A DNA stretch of 64,000 bases, from contig NZ_CP023737.1 of the NCBI RefSeq assembly GCF_002752655.1, forward strand, positions 1,178,001-1,242,000. The letters run 5' to 3'. Both the position numbers and the translations under genes were made by a program. Positions within the stretch are counted from its first letter, which is position 1, and each line of letters starts with the position of its first letter. The DNA is from Methylosinus trichosporium OB3b. GTDB lineage: Bacteria; Pseudomonadota; Alphaproteobacteria; Rhizobiales; Beijerinckiaceae. Below, piece by piece: positions 1 through 9,376 of the stretch. Under the pieces are notes generated by a model. It was not told where the DNA came from. It worked only from the letters and a program-made list of their open reading frames with translations, and searched no databases.

Positions 1-888
1 GATGAGCGCTCCTGCTATCTCTTCTATTATGATCTCGACGGCGACACGCGCCGATTCTGCATCGATCCTTATGATGCGACGAAGATGGCGGATCGACTCT
101 ATTATTCGAAGGAGAGCCCGTTCCGCCATGCGCTGATGGGCTTTCTGTTCCAGTTGCACTGGTCGCTGCTGCTCAGCGATCTCGCCGACGACGGCGGCGT
201 CATCGTCGGCGTCGCGGCGATTCTGCTGATGGTCTCGACGCTCGCCGGTCTCTACCTGTGGTGGCCGGCGCCGGGTAAATGGAGGTCGGCGCTCACCTTG
301 AAACGTGGCGCGCGCGCGGAGCGGCTCAATTACGATCTTCACAAGCTCGGCGGCGTCTATTCCGCCGCCGTGCTGCTCTCCGTGCTGATGTCCGGCCTCT
401 ATATGAACTTGCCGACGCCCTTCCTCTGGATCGTCGATCATGTCGCGCCTCTGACCGAGGGCGGGCGCGTCCCGAGCCTGTCCGAGCCGGCGGCGGGACG
501 TCCGAGCATCGGCTTTCCGGCGGCGGTGGCGGCCGCGGTCGCGCGCTCGCCGCAGGGACATGTCGAGCGGGTCGATTTTCCGGGCGACGCGCAGGGCGCC
601 TTCACCGTCTATCTGAACGATGTGACCGGCGTCGGCCCCTTCATCCGCTCGCGCACTTTGACCGTGGATCGCTATTCGGCGGCGGTCCTGCGGGTCCACG
701 ACGTCACGCAGGGCACGGCCGGCGACGCCTTTCTCCGCTGGCAATGGCCGCTCCACTCGGGACAGGCGTTCGGCATGACCGGGCGCCTGATGGTGCTCGC
801 GAGCGGCCTCCTCTGCCCGCTCCTCTTCGTCACCGGCCTCATTCGCTGGCTGCAGAAGCGGCGGGCGCGCCGCGCCACGCGCCGGTGA
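1..888 (+). CDS. PepSY-associated membrane protein (5' end outside window)
   Basis: The reading frame is open from base 1, so the gene begins before the window and 295 C-terminal residues are visible. Three hydrophobic segments can be seen, including one around GVAAILLMVSTLAGLYLWWP and one near the C-terminus, with a large periplasmic-looking loop between them. The WWP motif followed by a basic stretch and a conserved DLHKLGG helix is typical of the PepSY-TM family, inner-membrane proteins often found beside TonB-dependent siderophore receptors and thought to help reduce or release iron. The family call is firm; the iron role is inferred from family context, since the upstream neighbour is not visible. 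Confidence 0.8.
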   Translation, partial: DERSCYLFYYDLDGDTRRFCIDPYDATKMADRLYYSKESPFRHALMGFLFQLHWSLLLSDLADDGGVIVGVAAILLMVSTLAGLYLWWPAPGKWRSALTLKRGARAERLNYDLHKLGGVYSAAVLLSVLMSGLYMNLPTPFLWIVDHVAPLTEGGRVPSLSEPAAGRPSIGFPAAVAAAVARSPQGHVERVDFPGDAQGAFTVYLNDVTGVGPFIRSRTLTVDRYSAAVLRVHDVTQGTAGDAFLRWQWPLHSGQAFGMTGRLMVLASGLLCPLLFVTGLIRWLQKRRARRATRR

Positions 889-956
889 AAAGGCTTTCGT
901 CAGATGACGGCAAGCTTTTCTTGACTCCACTTCCGTTGAATGCAAAGCTCACCCCT

Positions 957-1325
957 ATGGCCGAGATGCTCCGATCGCTCCCTTTCAAACGGCTCGCCGT
1001 TGCGCTCTACGCGCTCACGGTGGTCGTCGGCGCGTTCGGCTTCGCTATTCATCGCGCTCATGGCGGGGCGGGGGTCAGTATTTTCGCTGATCGCGCTGAT
1101 TTCTGCCATGACGGCGAGAAGGCCCAGGGGACTGCGCCGACGCCGTTCGTCGTCTGCTGCGACGCCTGTGTGTCCAGCGCTCCGCCGATTTTGCCGAGCA
1201 TCATTACCCATATCGTTTATCGGTTCGAGATTTCGACCCGTTTCGAATTCGCTGCGCGGCTCGGCCGCGATCTGGACGAAAGTCCTGACAATCTCCGCTC
1301 CCGCGCGCCGCCGGTCCTCGCCTGA
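957..1325 (+). CDS. Small membrane protein with CCDAC motif (DUF2946-like)
   Basis: A 122-residue protein with one N-terminal transmembrane segment (ALYALTVVVGAFGFAIH) and a CCDACVSS motif in the middle, resembling the small DUF2946-type proteins that often follow TonB receptor or PepSY genes. The ATG at 957 is chosen because the hydrophobic segment starts just after it; the same frame is open further upstream inside the preceding gene. It lies 68 bases behind the PepSY gene on the same strand and may be co-transcribed. The cysteines and histidines suggest metal contact, but this is inference. The family assignment is tentative. Confidence 0.5.
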   Translation: MAEMLRSLPFKRLAVALYALTVVVGAFGFAIHRAHGGAGVSIFADRADFCHDGEKAQGTAPTPFVVCCDACVSSAPPILPSIITHIVYRFEISTRFEFAARLGRDLDESPDNLRSRAPPVLA

Positions 1326-1896
1326 CATCGGACCGTCGACGGCGCCGTTTCGCGCCCGACACTCCCTGAATTTTCCTGCTCGCATGCGACCGCCTCTCCC
1401 GGCGTAGCCGATGTGCAGGAATCCAAGGGCCCTCGTTTCGCGCTCCCCCTGACACGAAACGATAAGCGGAGGATTTCCGCGGGCGCCCGCCGGCTGCGAT
1501 GGCGGACCCCGCGTCTCGAACGCCACTGACATGATCGTCCCGCAGCGCCTCACGGCGCGTCCCCCAATGTGGTCCGATCATGGGCGTCGAGACGCGGTTC
1601 GCAGCCGACGAGGCTCGCGGAATCCGTCGGCCGAATCGAAAGGGTCGGATCTTCTCCGACATCAGCGTCACAGCGTGATCGGGCTCGCGGCAGGATGCGC
1701 CGCTCGCCTTGCGTCCCTTGCCGCGTTCCTCAGATCGGCCGTCACTGGGCGGCGCTCCTCATCTCCCGAGAGGAGCGCCGCCCTCGGACGGCTAGACAAC
1801 CGTTTTTGCAGCAGATTGAAGCGACGCCGAATATCTGCGCCATCGGGAGCCGCTGGCGGACCGCGAGTCTTCAGGCTCGCATCCGCCGCCTCACGA
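1326..1896. other. Gene-free stretch
   Basis: No convincing gene is seen here; open frames in this part are antisense or shifted shadows. Around 1856-1882 lies a half copy of the GGACCGCGAG-type intergenic repeat that forms a full hairpin at 12530-12586. Confidence 0.4.
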
Positions 1897-2913
1897 TCAC
1901 CCTTCGCCGCGCGGCGGCGGGGCCATGAACTCCGGCCCCACCGGATCGACGATTGTCTCGGCCAGAATCGCGTCGATCGCCCGCATCGCCGCCTCGTCCA
2001 GGCGCCAGCCGGAAATTTCGGCGATGGGCGCCAATTGCTCGGGCCGGCGGGCGCCCCAGAGCGCAATATTGGTCCAGGCCGTGTCGAGCACGAAGCGCAG
2101 CGCGAGATGAATAACGCGCTTGCCGTAATTATCCCGAGCGAATTGATCGAGCCGGGCGACGGCGTCGAGATAATGCGCGCGGCGCGGCGCCTGGAACTTC
2201 GGATCGCGTCGTCTCAGATCATCGCCCTCGAAGCGGGTTTCCTCGGTGATCGTTCCGGCGAGCAGACCGCGGCACAGAGCGCCATAGCAGAGCGTGACGA
2301 TGCGCTCGCGCGTGCAATAGGGCAGCACATCGGCCTCGATTCCGCGCTCGAACAAATTATAGGGCGGCTGCGCCGTCTGCAGCGGGGCCACGGCGCGAAA
2401 CGCGTCCATCTGCGCGGGCGAGAGATTGCTGACGCCGATGGCGCGGATTTTTCCCGCCTTGCGCAGCGCCTCCATCCCCGCCGCCGTCTCCTCTATCGGC
2501 GTCGCTGGGTCCGGCCAGTGGAGCTGATAGAGATCGATCGCATCCGTGCGCAGACGCCGCAGCGAATCCTCGACCTCGGTCTCGATCCGCGCGCGGCTGG
2601 CGTTGCGGAACGGCTTGCCGTCCCGCCAATCGAGCCCGACCTTGGTGGCGATGAGCGCGCGCTGGCGGCGCCCGCCCTCGGCGAGCGCCTTGCCGACGAT
2701 CTCTTCGGCGCGGCCGAAGCCATAGACCGGCGCCGTGTCGATCAGCGTGACGCCATGATCGAGCGCCGCATGGATCGTGGCGATCGCCGCGCGCTCGTCG
2801 CTGCCGCCCCACATCCAGCCGCCGATCGCCCAAGTGCCGAGCGCGATGCGCGACGCCGGCACGGGCAGCCCGTCGATCGATATGCTCTCCAGCGCCGATG
2901 TCTTCTCCGCCAT
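1897..2913 (-). CDS. Aldo/keto reductase
   Basis: A 338-residue NAD(P)H-dependent oxidoreductase of the aldo/keto reductase superfamily. The catalytic tetrad is visible: Asp59 and Tyr64 in DTAPVYGFG, Lys91 in ATKVG and His132 in QLHWPDP. The start at 2913 is preferred over 2928 because a good ribosome site (AGGAGGGG) precedes the second ATG and lies inside the first few codons of the longer frame. The gene follows fahA with almost no gap, so it is probably the last gene of the tyrosine degradation operon. Its substrate cannot be read from the sequence. Confidence 0.9.
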   Translation of the reverse strand: MAEKTSALESISIDGLPVPASRIALGTWAIGGWMWGGSDERAAIATIHAALDHGVTLIDTAPVYGFGRAEEIVGKALAEGGRRQRALIATKVGLDWRDGKPFRNASRARIETEVEDSLRRLRTDAIDLYQLHWPDPATPIEETAAGMEALRKAGKIRAIGVSNLSPAQMDAFRAVAPLQTAQPPYNLFERGIEADVLPYCTRERIVTLCYGALCRGLLAGTITEETRFEGDDLRRRDPKFQAPRRAHYLDAVARLDQFARDNYGKRVIHLALRFVLDTAWTNIALWGARRPEQLAPIAEISGWRLDEAAMRAIDAILAETIVDPVGPEFMAPPPRGEG

Positions 2914-2924
2914 GGCTCCCCTCC

Positions 2925-3938
2925 TCACGCCCCTCGCGCCGCAACCGCCTGCTCTATCGCCCCGAAGATCGAGCGGCCGGCCGCGTCGCGCATCTCGATC
3001 CGCACTCTGTCGCCCGGCTTCAAAAAGGGCGTGCGCGGCGCGCCGCCGCGCAGGGTTTCGACGACGCGCTGCTCGGCGATGCAGGAATAGCCGAGCCCGC
3101 CTTCCGCGATCGGCCGGCCCGGCCCGCCGTCGGCGGCGCGGTTCGACACTGTGCCGGAGCCGATGATCGAGCCCGCCGCGAGCGCGCGCGTCCGCGCCGC
3201 ATGAGCGATCAGCGCGCCGAAGTCGAAGGTCATGTCGCAGCCGGCGTCGGGCCGCCCGAGCGGCGCGTCATTGACGAAGGAGAGCAGCGGCAGCGCCAGC
3301 TTGCCGCCGCTCCAGGCGGCGCCGAGCTCGTCCGGCGTCACCGCCACCGGCGAGAAGGATGAGGCCGGCTTCGACTGAAAAAAGCCGAAGCCCTTGGCGA
3401 GCTCGCTCGCGGTGAGCCCGCGCAGAGTGACGTCGTTGACCAGCATCACCAGCGCGACATGGCCGAGCGCCGCCCCGGCCGCCACGCCGAGCGGCGCGTC
3501 ATCGGTGACGACGGCGACCTCGGCCTCGAGATCGAGCCCATATTTCTCGTCGAGAAAGGGAATGGGCGCATGCGGGGCGAGAAAACCGTCGGAGCCGCCC
3601 TGATAGATCAGCGGATCGTTCCAGAAGGACGGCGGCATCTCGGCGCCGCGCGCCTTGCGCACCAGAGCGACGTGATTCACATAGGCCGAGCCGTCCGCCC
3701 ATTGAAAGGCGCGCGGCAGCGGCGACAAGCAATCCCGCTCGCGAAAACGAATTTCCGGAACGAGCCCCGCCTCCAGCGCCTCGGCGAGCTCGGCCAGGCG
3801 CGGCGCCGCCTGCGCCCAATCGTCGAGCGCGGCCTGTAGAGTGGGCGCGACGGCCGCCGCTTCTGTCGCGCGGGTCAGATCGGTCGAGACGACGACCAGC
3901 CGTCCGTCACGGCCGCCGCGCAGCGAAGCGAGTTTCAT
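2925..3938 (-). CDS. fahA: Fumarylacetoacetate hydrolase family protein
   Basis: A 337-residue FAH-superfamily hydrolase. It carries the metal-binding core of the family (LDLEAEVAVV, in which the glutamates match the metal ligands) and the GSGTVSN segment near the C-terminus. It lies directly behind homogentisate dioxygenase on the same strand, so the natural role is the last step of tyrosine degradation, splitting fumarylacetoacetate into fumarate and acetoacetate. It is shorter than the roughly 420-residue eukaryotic enzyme but matches the short bacterial form found beside hmgA. A related acylpyruvase activity cannot be excluded. Its end abuts the aldo/keto reductase gene, suggesting translational coupling. 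Confidence 0.88.
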   Translation of the reverse strand: MKLASLRGGRDGRLVVVSTDLTRATEAAAVAPTLQAALDDWAQAAPRLAELAEALEAGLVPEIRFRERDCLSPLPRAFQWADGSAYVNHVALVRKARGAEMPPSFWNDPLIYQGGSDGFLAPHAPIPFLDEKYGLDLEAEVAVVTDDAPLGVAAGAALGHVALVMLVNDVTLRGLTASELAKGFGFFQSKPASSFSPVAVTPDELGAAWSGGKLALPLLSFVNDAPLGRPDAGCDMTFDFGALIAHAARTRALAAGSIIGSGTVSNRAADGGPGRPIAEGGLGYSCIAEQRVVETLRGGAPRTPFLKPGDRVRIEMRDAAGRSIFGAIEQAVAARGA

Positions 3939-3947
3939 GTCGTCTCC

Positions 3948-4052
3948 CTAGAGCGCTTTCCGATCGAACGGAATCGTTCGATCGATCAGAATTCGCTCAA
4001 ACAAAAGCATTCTAGAGCGCTATCCGATCCGATCGGATCGGATAGCGCTCTA
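3948..4052. repeat. CTAG-ended intergenic palindromes (copy 1)
   Basis: Two adjacent palindromic units. Bases 3948-4012 read CTAGAGCGCTTTCCGATC and onward, and recur in reverse complement at 19742-19811. Bases 4013-4052 are a perfect 40-bp palindrome that recurs at 8485-8524 with two central changes. The last three bases supply the TAG stop codon of hmgA. This is a dispersed REP-like family. Confidence 0.85.
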
Positions 4053-5345
4053 TGGCGCGCCGTCGAAGCGGCGCGGCAGGCCCGACCAGCAGTCGGCGTA
4101 ATCCTTCTGCAGCGTCGGCAGAGTCGCTGCGTAAGAGGTGAGATGCTGCGGCAGGCGCGTCTCCAGCATGAAGGCGAGCGTCCCCTCGAGCTTCGCCGGG
4201 GCCAGCGTCTCGCGCGTCGCTCGCTCGAAGGCCTCGGCGTCCGGTCCATGCGGCAGCATGGCGCCATGCAGCGAGGCGCCGCCCGGCGCAAAGCCGCTCT
4301 GCTTGGCGTCATAGCGCCCATGAATGAGCCCCATGAATTCGCTCATCAAATTGACGTGGAACCAGGGCGGACGAAAGCTGTGCTCGGCGACGAGCCAGCG
4401 CTCGGGAAAGATCGCGAGATCGATGTCGGCGACGCCAGGCTCGCCGGAGGGCGAGGTCAGCACGGTGAAGATCGACGGATCGGGATGATCGAAGAGGATC
4501 GAGCCGACCGGCGAGAAGCGCGCCAGATCATATTTGTAAGGCGCGAGATTGCCGCGCCAGGCGACGACGTCGAGCGGCGAATGATCGAGGCTGCAGGCGA
4601 AGAAGCCGCCGCCCCATTTCACCGTGAGCCGGGAGGGCGTCTGCTCGTCCTCGAAGGCGGCGACGGGCGCGAGAAAGTCGCGCGCCTCGGCGAGGCCATT
4701 GGCTCCGATCGGCCCGCGCCAGGGCAGCGTGAAGGGCGCGCCGTAATTTTCGCAGACATAGCCGCGCGCCGCGGCGCCGGCGAGCTCGGCGCGGAATTTC
4801 ACCCCGCGCGGAATGACGCAGATTTCGCCCGGCGCGACCTCGAGCCGGCCGAATTCGGTGGCGAGGCGCAGCGCGCCCTCTTGCGGCAGGATCATCAGCT
4901 CGCCGTCGGCGTCGGTGAAATAATCGTCGATCATCGAGCGAGTCGCGAAATAGAAGCCGATCGAAACGCCGCGCCGCGAATCGACGTCGCCGGCCGTGGT
5001 CATGCTGCGCACGCCTTCGACGAAGCAAAGATCGCCGAGCGGCATGGGCGGCGGGTCCCAGCGATATTGCCCGATCGGCAGATCGCTCTCGCGCGCCGGC
5101 GCGCTGCGCCACAAGGGGATCTCGATGCGCTCGAAGCGGCCGAAATGACGCACCGAGGGGCGAATGCGATAGAGCCAGGAGCGCAGATTGGCGCCGCGCG
5201 GCGCGGTGAAGGCGGAGCCGGAAATCTGCTCCGCATAGAGCTTATAAGGGCAGCGCTGCGGCGAGTTCTGGCCGGGCGGCAGAGCGCCGGGCAGCGCCTC
5301 GCTCGCGAATTCATTGCCGAAGCCGGAGAGATAGGCGGAGGTCAT
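4050..5345 (-). CDS. hmgA: Homogentisate 1,2-dioxygenase
   Basis: A 431-residue ring-cleaving non-haem iron enzyme that opens homogentisate to maleylacetoacetate. The N-terminus ([19 protein letters not shown]) and the HGPD segment near the C-terminus are diagnostic. Iron ligands are visible: the His and Glu of [19 protein letters not shown]; the His of GGASLHGAM probably completes the site. Length matches the family. It is transcribed leftward, upstream of fahA, and its stop codon falls inside a palindromic repeat unit. A 334-base gap filled by inverted intergenic repeats separates it from hpd. Confidence 0.97.
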   Translation of the reverse strand: MTSAYLSGFGNEFASEALPGALPPGQNSPQRCPYKLYAEQISGSAFTAPRGANLRSWLYRIRPSVRHFGRFERIEIPLWRSAPARESDLPIGQYRWDPPPMPLGDLCFVEGVRSMTTAGDVDSRRGVSIGFYFATRSMIDDYFTDADGELMILPQEGALRLATEFGRLEVAPGEICVIPRGVKFRAELAGAAARGYVCENYGAPFTLPWRGPIGANGLAEARDFLAPVAAFEDEQTPSRLTVKWGGGFFACSLDHSPLDVVAWRGNLAPYKYDLARFSPVGSILFDHPDPSIFTVLTSPSGEPGVADIDLAIFPERWLVAEHSFRPPWFHVNLMSEFMGLIHGRYDAKQSGFAPGGASLHGAMLPHGPDAEAFERATRETLAPAKLEGTLAFMLETRLPQHLTSYAATLPTLQKDYADCWSGLPRRFDGAP

Positions 5346-5404
5346 AGGCCGCCCGCCTCTGCTGCTCTCGCAGGCAAGGGCGCTTCCTTCTCCCGAAGGG
5401 CTAC

Positions 5405-5602
5405 CGCGTCATGGCCGGGCTTGTCCCGGCCATCCACGCAACGCCGCGGAACAATGCTTGGAAAGCGGCTGTGATTGGTCGGCTTATCGCCACCGCCGAG
5501 TCGCGGAGACTGTCGCCGCAACGTCGACGTCGCGCGAAAACATGCGAGAAACCTCGGCGTCGCGGCGTGGATGGCCGGGGCGAGCCCGGCCATGACGGCC
5601 CT
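5405..5602. repeat. Inverted intergenic repeat pair
   Basis: Two copies of a GC-rich unit in opposite orientation. The left one (about 5409-5445) reads ATGGCCGGGCTTGTCCCGG and onward; the right one (about 5563-5602) is its near reverse complement (GGATGGCCGGGGCGAGCCCG). Translated, the units give the AIHA / GHDG peptides seen in many Hyphomicrobiales intergenic repeats. Together they look like a small non-autonomous mobile repeat between hmgA and hpd. No gene is seen in 5346-5679. Confidence 0.65.
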
Positions 5603-5679
5603 TCTCTGCAAGGGAGAAGGAGTCGCGCTCGACCGTCGCGGGTCTTTTTCCAGGCGGAGAGAGCCGACTCGCCTGCGGC

Positions 5680-6783
5680 TCATCGCGCCGCCTCCTTCAG
5701 CACGCCGCGTTTCAGCTGATCGTCCTCGATCGATTGGAACAAGGCGCGGAAATTGCCTTCGCCGAAGCCCTCGTCGCCCTTGCGCTGGATGAATTCGAAG
5801 AAGATCGGCCCGATCACCGTCTTGGAGAAAATCTGCAGCAGCAGCCGCGGACGAGCGCCGCCGGCTCCGTCGATCAGAAGGCCGAGCTCGCGCAGCGTCT
5901 CGACCGGCTCGCCATGTCCGGGCAGACGTTCGTCGATGCGCTGATAATAGGAGACGGGCGGCGCCGGCATGAAATCGAGCCCGCGCGCGCGCAGCGCCGT
6001 CACCGTAGCGTAGATGTCGTCGCAAGCGCAGGCGATGTGCTGAATCCCCTCGCCTCTGTAGGCCGCAAGATATTCCTCGATCTGGCTCTTGTCGTCGGCG
6101 CTCTCATTGATGGGAATGCGTATCTTCCCGCAAGGGCTGGTCATGGCTCGCGAATGCAGGCCGGTGAGCTTGCCCTCTATGTCGAAATAGCGAATCTGCC
6201 GGAAAGCGAAGAAGCGCTCGTACCATCCGGCCCATTCGTCCATATGGCCGCGATAGACATTATGCGTCAGATGATCGAGCGTCGTGAGGCCGACGCCCTG
6301 CGGATGCGGATCGCGCGTCGCGGTCCAGCGGAAATCGACGTCGAAGATCGAGCCGGTCTCGCCATAGCGGTCGACGAGATAGACGAGCGCGCCGCCAACG
6401 CCGACGATCGCCGGAATATTCAGCTCCATCGGCCCGATCTTTGTCTGCGCCGCTGTCGCGCCCATGTCGAGCGCGCGACCGAAGGCGAAGGCCGCGTCCT
6501 TCACACGAAAGCCCATGGCGCAGGCCGAAGGGCCGTGAGCGCGCGCGAAAGCGGCGGCGAAGCTGTCGGGCTCCGCATTCAGCACGTAATTCACATCGCC
6601 CTGGCGATAGAGCGTCACATCCTTGGAGCGATGGCGCGCGACGGCGACAAAGCCCATCTGCTCGAACAGAGCCGCGAGCGCGGCGGGCTCGGGATGCGCG
6701 AATTCGACGAATTCGAAGCCATCCGTTCCCATCGGATTGTCGTCGGAAACGCGCGGCGCTCCAGCTTCGAGAGAAGGCTTCAT
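5680..6783 (-). CDS. hpd: 4-hydroxyphenylpyruvate dioxygenase
   Basis: A 367-residue Fe(II) dioxygenase converting 4-hydroxyphenylpyruvate to homogentisate, the step before HmgA. Two VOC-fold halves are present. Ligands appear as His in LDHLTHNV, His in GIQHIA and Glu in FFEFIQRKGDEGFGEGNF. The start at 6783 follows a strong AAGGAGG ribosome site; the frame is open further upstream but that part overlaps the divergent maiA gene. Together with hmgA, fahA and maiA it completes tyrosine to fumarate plus acetoacetate. Confidence 0.96.
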   Translation of the reverse strand: MKPSLEAGAPRVSDDNPMGTDGFEFVEFAHPEPAALAALFEQMGFVAVARHRSKDVTLYRQGDVNYVLNAEPDSFAAAFARAHGPSACAMGFRVKDAAFAFGRALDMGATAAQTKIGPMELNIPAIVGVGGALVYLVDRYGETGSIFDVDFRWTATRDPHPQGVGLTTLDHLTHNVYRGHMDEWAGWYERFFAFRQIRYFDIEGKLTGLHSRAMTSPCGKIRIPINESADDKSQIEEYLAAYRGEGIQHIACACDDIYATVTALRARGLDFMPAPPVSYYQRIDERLPGHGEPVETLRELGLLIDGAGGARPRLLLQIFSKTVIGPIFFEFIQRKGDEGFGEGNFRALFQSIEDDQLKRGVLKEAAR

Positions 6784-6866
6784 TCGCGCCTCCTTGTGAT
6801 TCGAACACGCCATTCGACATATTGCTGCGCAGATGATTTTGAAGCCCCGGCGCCGGAGAATTCGCG

Positions 6867-7499
6867 ATGAAGCTCTATGATTACTTTCGCTCCTCGGCCG
6901 CCTATCGGGTGCGAATCGCGCTGGCGTTGAAAGGGCTCGAGGTCGAGCGCGTCTTCGTGCATCTCGCGCGCGGCGAGCAGCGCCTCCCCGCCTTTCTCGC
7001 AAAGAACCCGCAAGGGCTCGCGCCGGCGCTCGAGCTCGATGACGGAACCGTGCTCACGCAATCGCTGGCGATCATCGAATATCTCGACACGCTCACGCCC
7101 TCGCCGCGCCTCGTTCCGGCAGATCCCTTGCGCGCAGCCAAGGTGCGCGGCGTCGCTCTCGCCATCGCATGCGACATTCATCCGCTCAATAATCGCCGCG
7201 TGCTCGATTATCTGCGCGGGCGCCTCGGCCAGAGCGAGGAGGCGGTCGATCTATGGGTCCGCCATTGGGCGCTGACAGGCGGGCTGGAGGCGATCGAGCG
7301 CCTCGTCGAGCCGGGGCCTTATTGTTTCGGCGCCGAGCCGACGCTCGCCGACGTCTGCCTCATTCCGCAAATGTTCGCGGCCCGCCGCTTCGCGACGCCG
7401 CTCGCCGCTCTGCCGAAGCTGCTCGCCATAGAAGCCCATTGCGCCGCGCATCCGGCCTTCGCCGCGGCGCATCCGGCGCGGCAGCCGGATGCAGAGTGA
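6867..7499 (+). CDS. maiA: Maleylacetoacetate isomerase
   Basis: A 210-residue zeta-class glutathione-S-transferase fold enzyme that isomerises maleylacetoacetate to fumarylacetoacetate using glutathione. The N-terminal thioredoxin-like domain has the SSAAYRVRIAL active-site segment; the usual Ser-Ser-Cys is Ser-Ser-Ala here, as in a number of bacterial members. The family segment NPQGLAPAL is present. It is divergent from hpd with 83 bases between the starts, which should hold both promoters. Confidence 0.93.
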   Translation: MKLYDYFRSSAAYRVRIALALKGLEVERVFVHLARGEQRLPAFLAKNPQGLAPALELDDGTVLTQSLAIIEYLDTLTPSPRLVPADPLRAAKVRGVALAIACDIHPLNNRRVLDYLRGRLGQSEEAVDLWVRHWALTGGLEAIERLVEPGPYCFGAEPTLADVCLIPQMFAARRFATPLAALPKLLAIEAHCAAHPAFAAAHPARQPDAE

Positions 7500-7660
7500 T
7501 CGGGCCCCGGCGATTGACCATGTGCTCCGCCTAAATTAGCTCCGCTGTCGACATAGAGGCGACGCGGGAAGCGATCTATCGTCCAAAGGAATTTGGTGGC
7601 GGGATTGCCGAAATTTTAACGAAGATGTAGCGTCCGGGTGTTTCAAGTGGGGGCGCAGCT

Positions 7661-7933
7661 TTGGACGCGGGCACGATTACGGCGTTGACTGAGTTGGCGA
7701 AAATGGTAGGCGTGCCGGGCGCGGCGCTACTTATTATCTCACTTGGAATCGCCATCAAGAGCGACAAGATCGCAGAAACTTGCAGGGGGATCATCCGAGA
7801 CTGGCAGGACCATTCTCGCAAGTGCCGGGAATTGGATCACCGCATTGCGCGAGATTCGGAAACCATCGGCCTTGAAATTGCTCGAAAGAGCGAGCAGGTG
7901 GTCAAACGCATTGGAAGGGGAGCGGGAAAATGA
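7661..7933 (+). CDS. Small membrane protein, unknown function
   Basis: A 90-residue protein with one hydrophobic segment (GVPGAALLIISLGIAI) followed by a charged helical tail that could form a coiled coil. It would start at TTG 7661, behind a GTGGGGG stretch that could serve as ribosome site. The stop overlaps the next gene's start by four bases (ATGA), so the two are translationally coupled. Lower GC than the neighbours and no recognisable family suggest acquisition. Confidence 0.45.
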   Translation: MDAGTITALTELAKMVGVPGAALLIISLGIAIKSDKIAETCRGIIRDWQDHSRKCRELDHRIARDSETIGLEIARKSEQVVKRIGRGAGK

Positions 7934-8487
7934 GCATCTCCACCTCGTTGCTCATACTCATCTCCATCGTCTTCGTCGGAGTTCGAGTAGTTTCATATTT
8001 CCTCAGCGCCGACTTGGATCGGCTGGAAAAGCTAGCCAAGTGGTCGGGGAAATATTCATCATCGGCACGCGAACTGCTGTCCATGACCGATGCGATGCCG
8101 CCGTCAGTTGTTCGCGAACTTGGCTTCTGGAACGAGGCGGTAGTCGATAGAAGGTTCCCATTTTTGCTTGCGGTAGCACTCAGCAATAAAAGGAGAGAGC
8201 TCCTTAACGGCGCGAATCTCAGCAGCACGACTGACGATGATGATAAACGAATATTTATGCAAAAAAACCCGGCGCTAGAGGATATATACTACGATACACT
8301 CGTGTACGCTCTCATGACTATAGGATATTCTCATTGGCTCTGGGGGCTGATAATACGCACAGCGCTTGCCGATATAGTTGCAGAGCACAAGAAAAGACGG
8401 TTGAAGAGCTTTTCCAGCGCCGTGCAACAAAACGTCAAGCTGACGAGAGCGTCGTCGGACTGCGCCAGCTTTGTAGCGTCCACCTAG
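7930..8487 (+). CDS. Membrane protein, unknown function
   Basis: A 185-residue protein with an N-terminal transmembrane helix (LLILISIVFVGVRVVSYFL) and a second hydrophobic stretch around residue 135 (YALMTIGYSHWLWGLI). No family recognised. Base composition is clearly less GC-rich than in flanking genes. The TAG stop is contributed by the first bases of a CTAG-ended palindrome (8485-8524), so the original C-terminus may have been different. It is coupled to the 90-residue membrane protein upstream; a two-gene membrane or defence-type pair is possible but unproven. Confidence 0.55.
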   Translation: MSISTSLLILISIVFVGVRVVSYFLSADLDRLEKLAKWSGKYSSSARELLSMTDAMPPSVVRELGFWNEAVVDRRFPFLLAVALSNKRRELLNGANLSSTTDDDDKRIFMQKNPALEDIYYDTLVYALMTIGYSHWLWGLIIRTALADIVAEHKKRRLKSFSSAVQQNVKLTRASSDCASFVAST

Positions 8488-8571
8488 AGCGCTATCCGAT
8501 CCAATTGGATCGGATAGCGCTCTAAAATTCTTTCGTTCGAGCGAATTCCGTTCGATCGGAAAGCGCTCCAG
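8485..8571. repeat. CTAG-ended intergenic palindromes (copy 2)
   Basis: Bases 8485-8524 form a perfect 40-bp palindrome related to 4013-4052. Bases 8525-8571 (TTCGTTCGAGCGAATTCC and onward) match part of the second unit seen at 3948-4012 and 19742-19811. The TAG at 8485-8487 ends the upstream gene. Confidence 0.85.
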
Positions 8572-8682
8572 CCGGCTCTTTGCCCAACGCGGCGACACGA
8601 TGCGCCAAAGCTGCAGGAGATGGGAGCGACCTTTTCGACGACGAACAGGTTGCGTGGTTCGTTCTTATTTCACCATGTCGCC

Positions 8683-9357
8683 TCACCGTCTCCGGCCGGC
8701 GGCGCGCAGGCGCGGGATGCAGCGCTCGAGATTGGCGCGGGCCGCCGCGTCCCAGAGCGCGCGCGTCTCGGGGCGGCGAAAGATCGGCGCGCCCTCGCGT
8801 GCAAAACTCTCTAGCAGATTCGCCTGATCGGACGCGAATTGCGTCTCGTCGACGCCGGCCGATTCCGTCCTGATCTTGCGCGTGTTGTCGGCGAACGCCT
8901 CCCAGGGCGCAGCGAGCGGGCTGAGATCGAGATCGACAAACAGATCGAGATCGCCGGCGAAGCCCGGATAATGCGCCGCCGCCGCCCGCGCATGGGCGTG
9001 ATCGGCGGTCGCCGTCACGAGATCGGCGACCGCCTGCCGCTCGCTTCCGCACAGCAGCGTGCAGCGGCGAAACGCCTCGACGCTGTCGCGCACATTCTGC
9101 GCATCGCTATGCGCGCGCCCATCCGCCTCGCGGGCGCGATGCACGACGTCGTGCCAGAAAATGGCGATGGCGATGAGATCGGGACGCGCGGCGAGGCGCT
9201 CGAACCGCTCGAGCCCAACGAGCAGAGCGTCGATGTGCTCCCAAGTGTGATAGGCCCGATGCGCCTGCCGATAAGCGGCGTCGAGAACCGCATAGGCGCC
9301 CGGCTCATGCGCTGCTTCTATCCTGCGCCAAAATCGTCTGCGAATAGGTTCGTTCAT
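8683..9357 (-). CDS. HD-superfamily metal-dependent hydrolase
   Basis: A 224-residue protein with the pattern of predicted HD phosphohydrolases of the COG4339 type: YHTWEHIDALL near residue 42, FWHDVVH near residue 72 and a later TADHAHAR. These supply the His and Asp metal ligands expected in the fold. The start at 9357 is chosen because the conserved region begins soon after; the longer open frame overlaps the next gene. It follows the cyclase gene on the same strand with a 19-base gap, so it may be the last gene of that operon. Substrate unknown. Confidence 0.75.
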   Translation of the reverse strand: MNEPIRRRFWRRIEAAHEPGAYAVLDAAYRQAHRAYHTWEHIDALLVGLERFERLAARPDLIAIAIFWHDVVHRAREADGRAHSDAQNVRDSVEAFRRCTLLCGSERQAVADLVTATADHAHARAAAAHYPGFAGDLDLFVDLDLSPLAAPWEAFADNTRKIRTESAGVDETQFASDQANLLESFAREGAPIFRRPETRALWDAAARANLERCIPRLRAAGRRR

Positions 9358-9376
9358 CGCGTCTTCCAAGAAATCT

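Noticed and set aside
1531..3090. Long plus-strand open frame
   Set aside because: It lies antisense to the aldo/keto reductase and has the Arg-rich composition of a GC-driven shadow frame.
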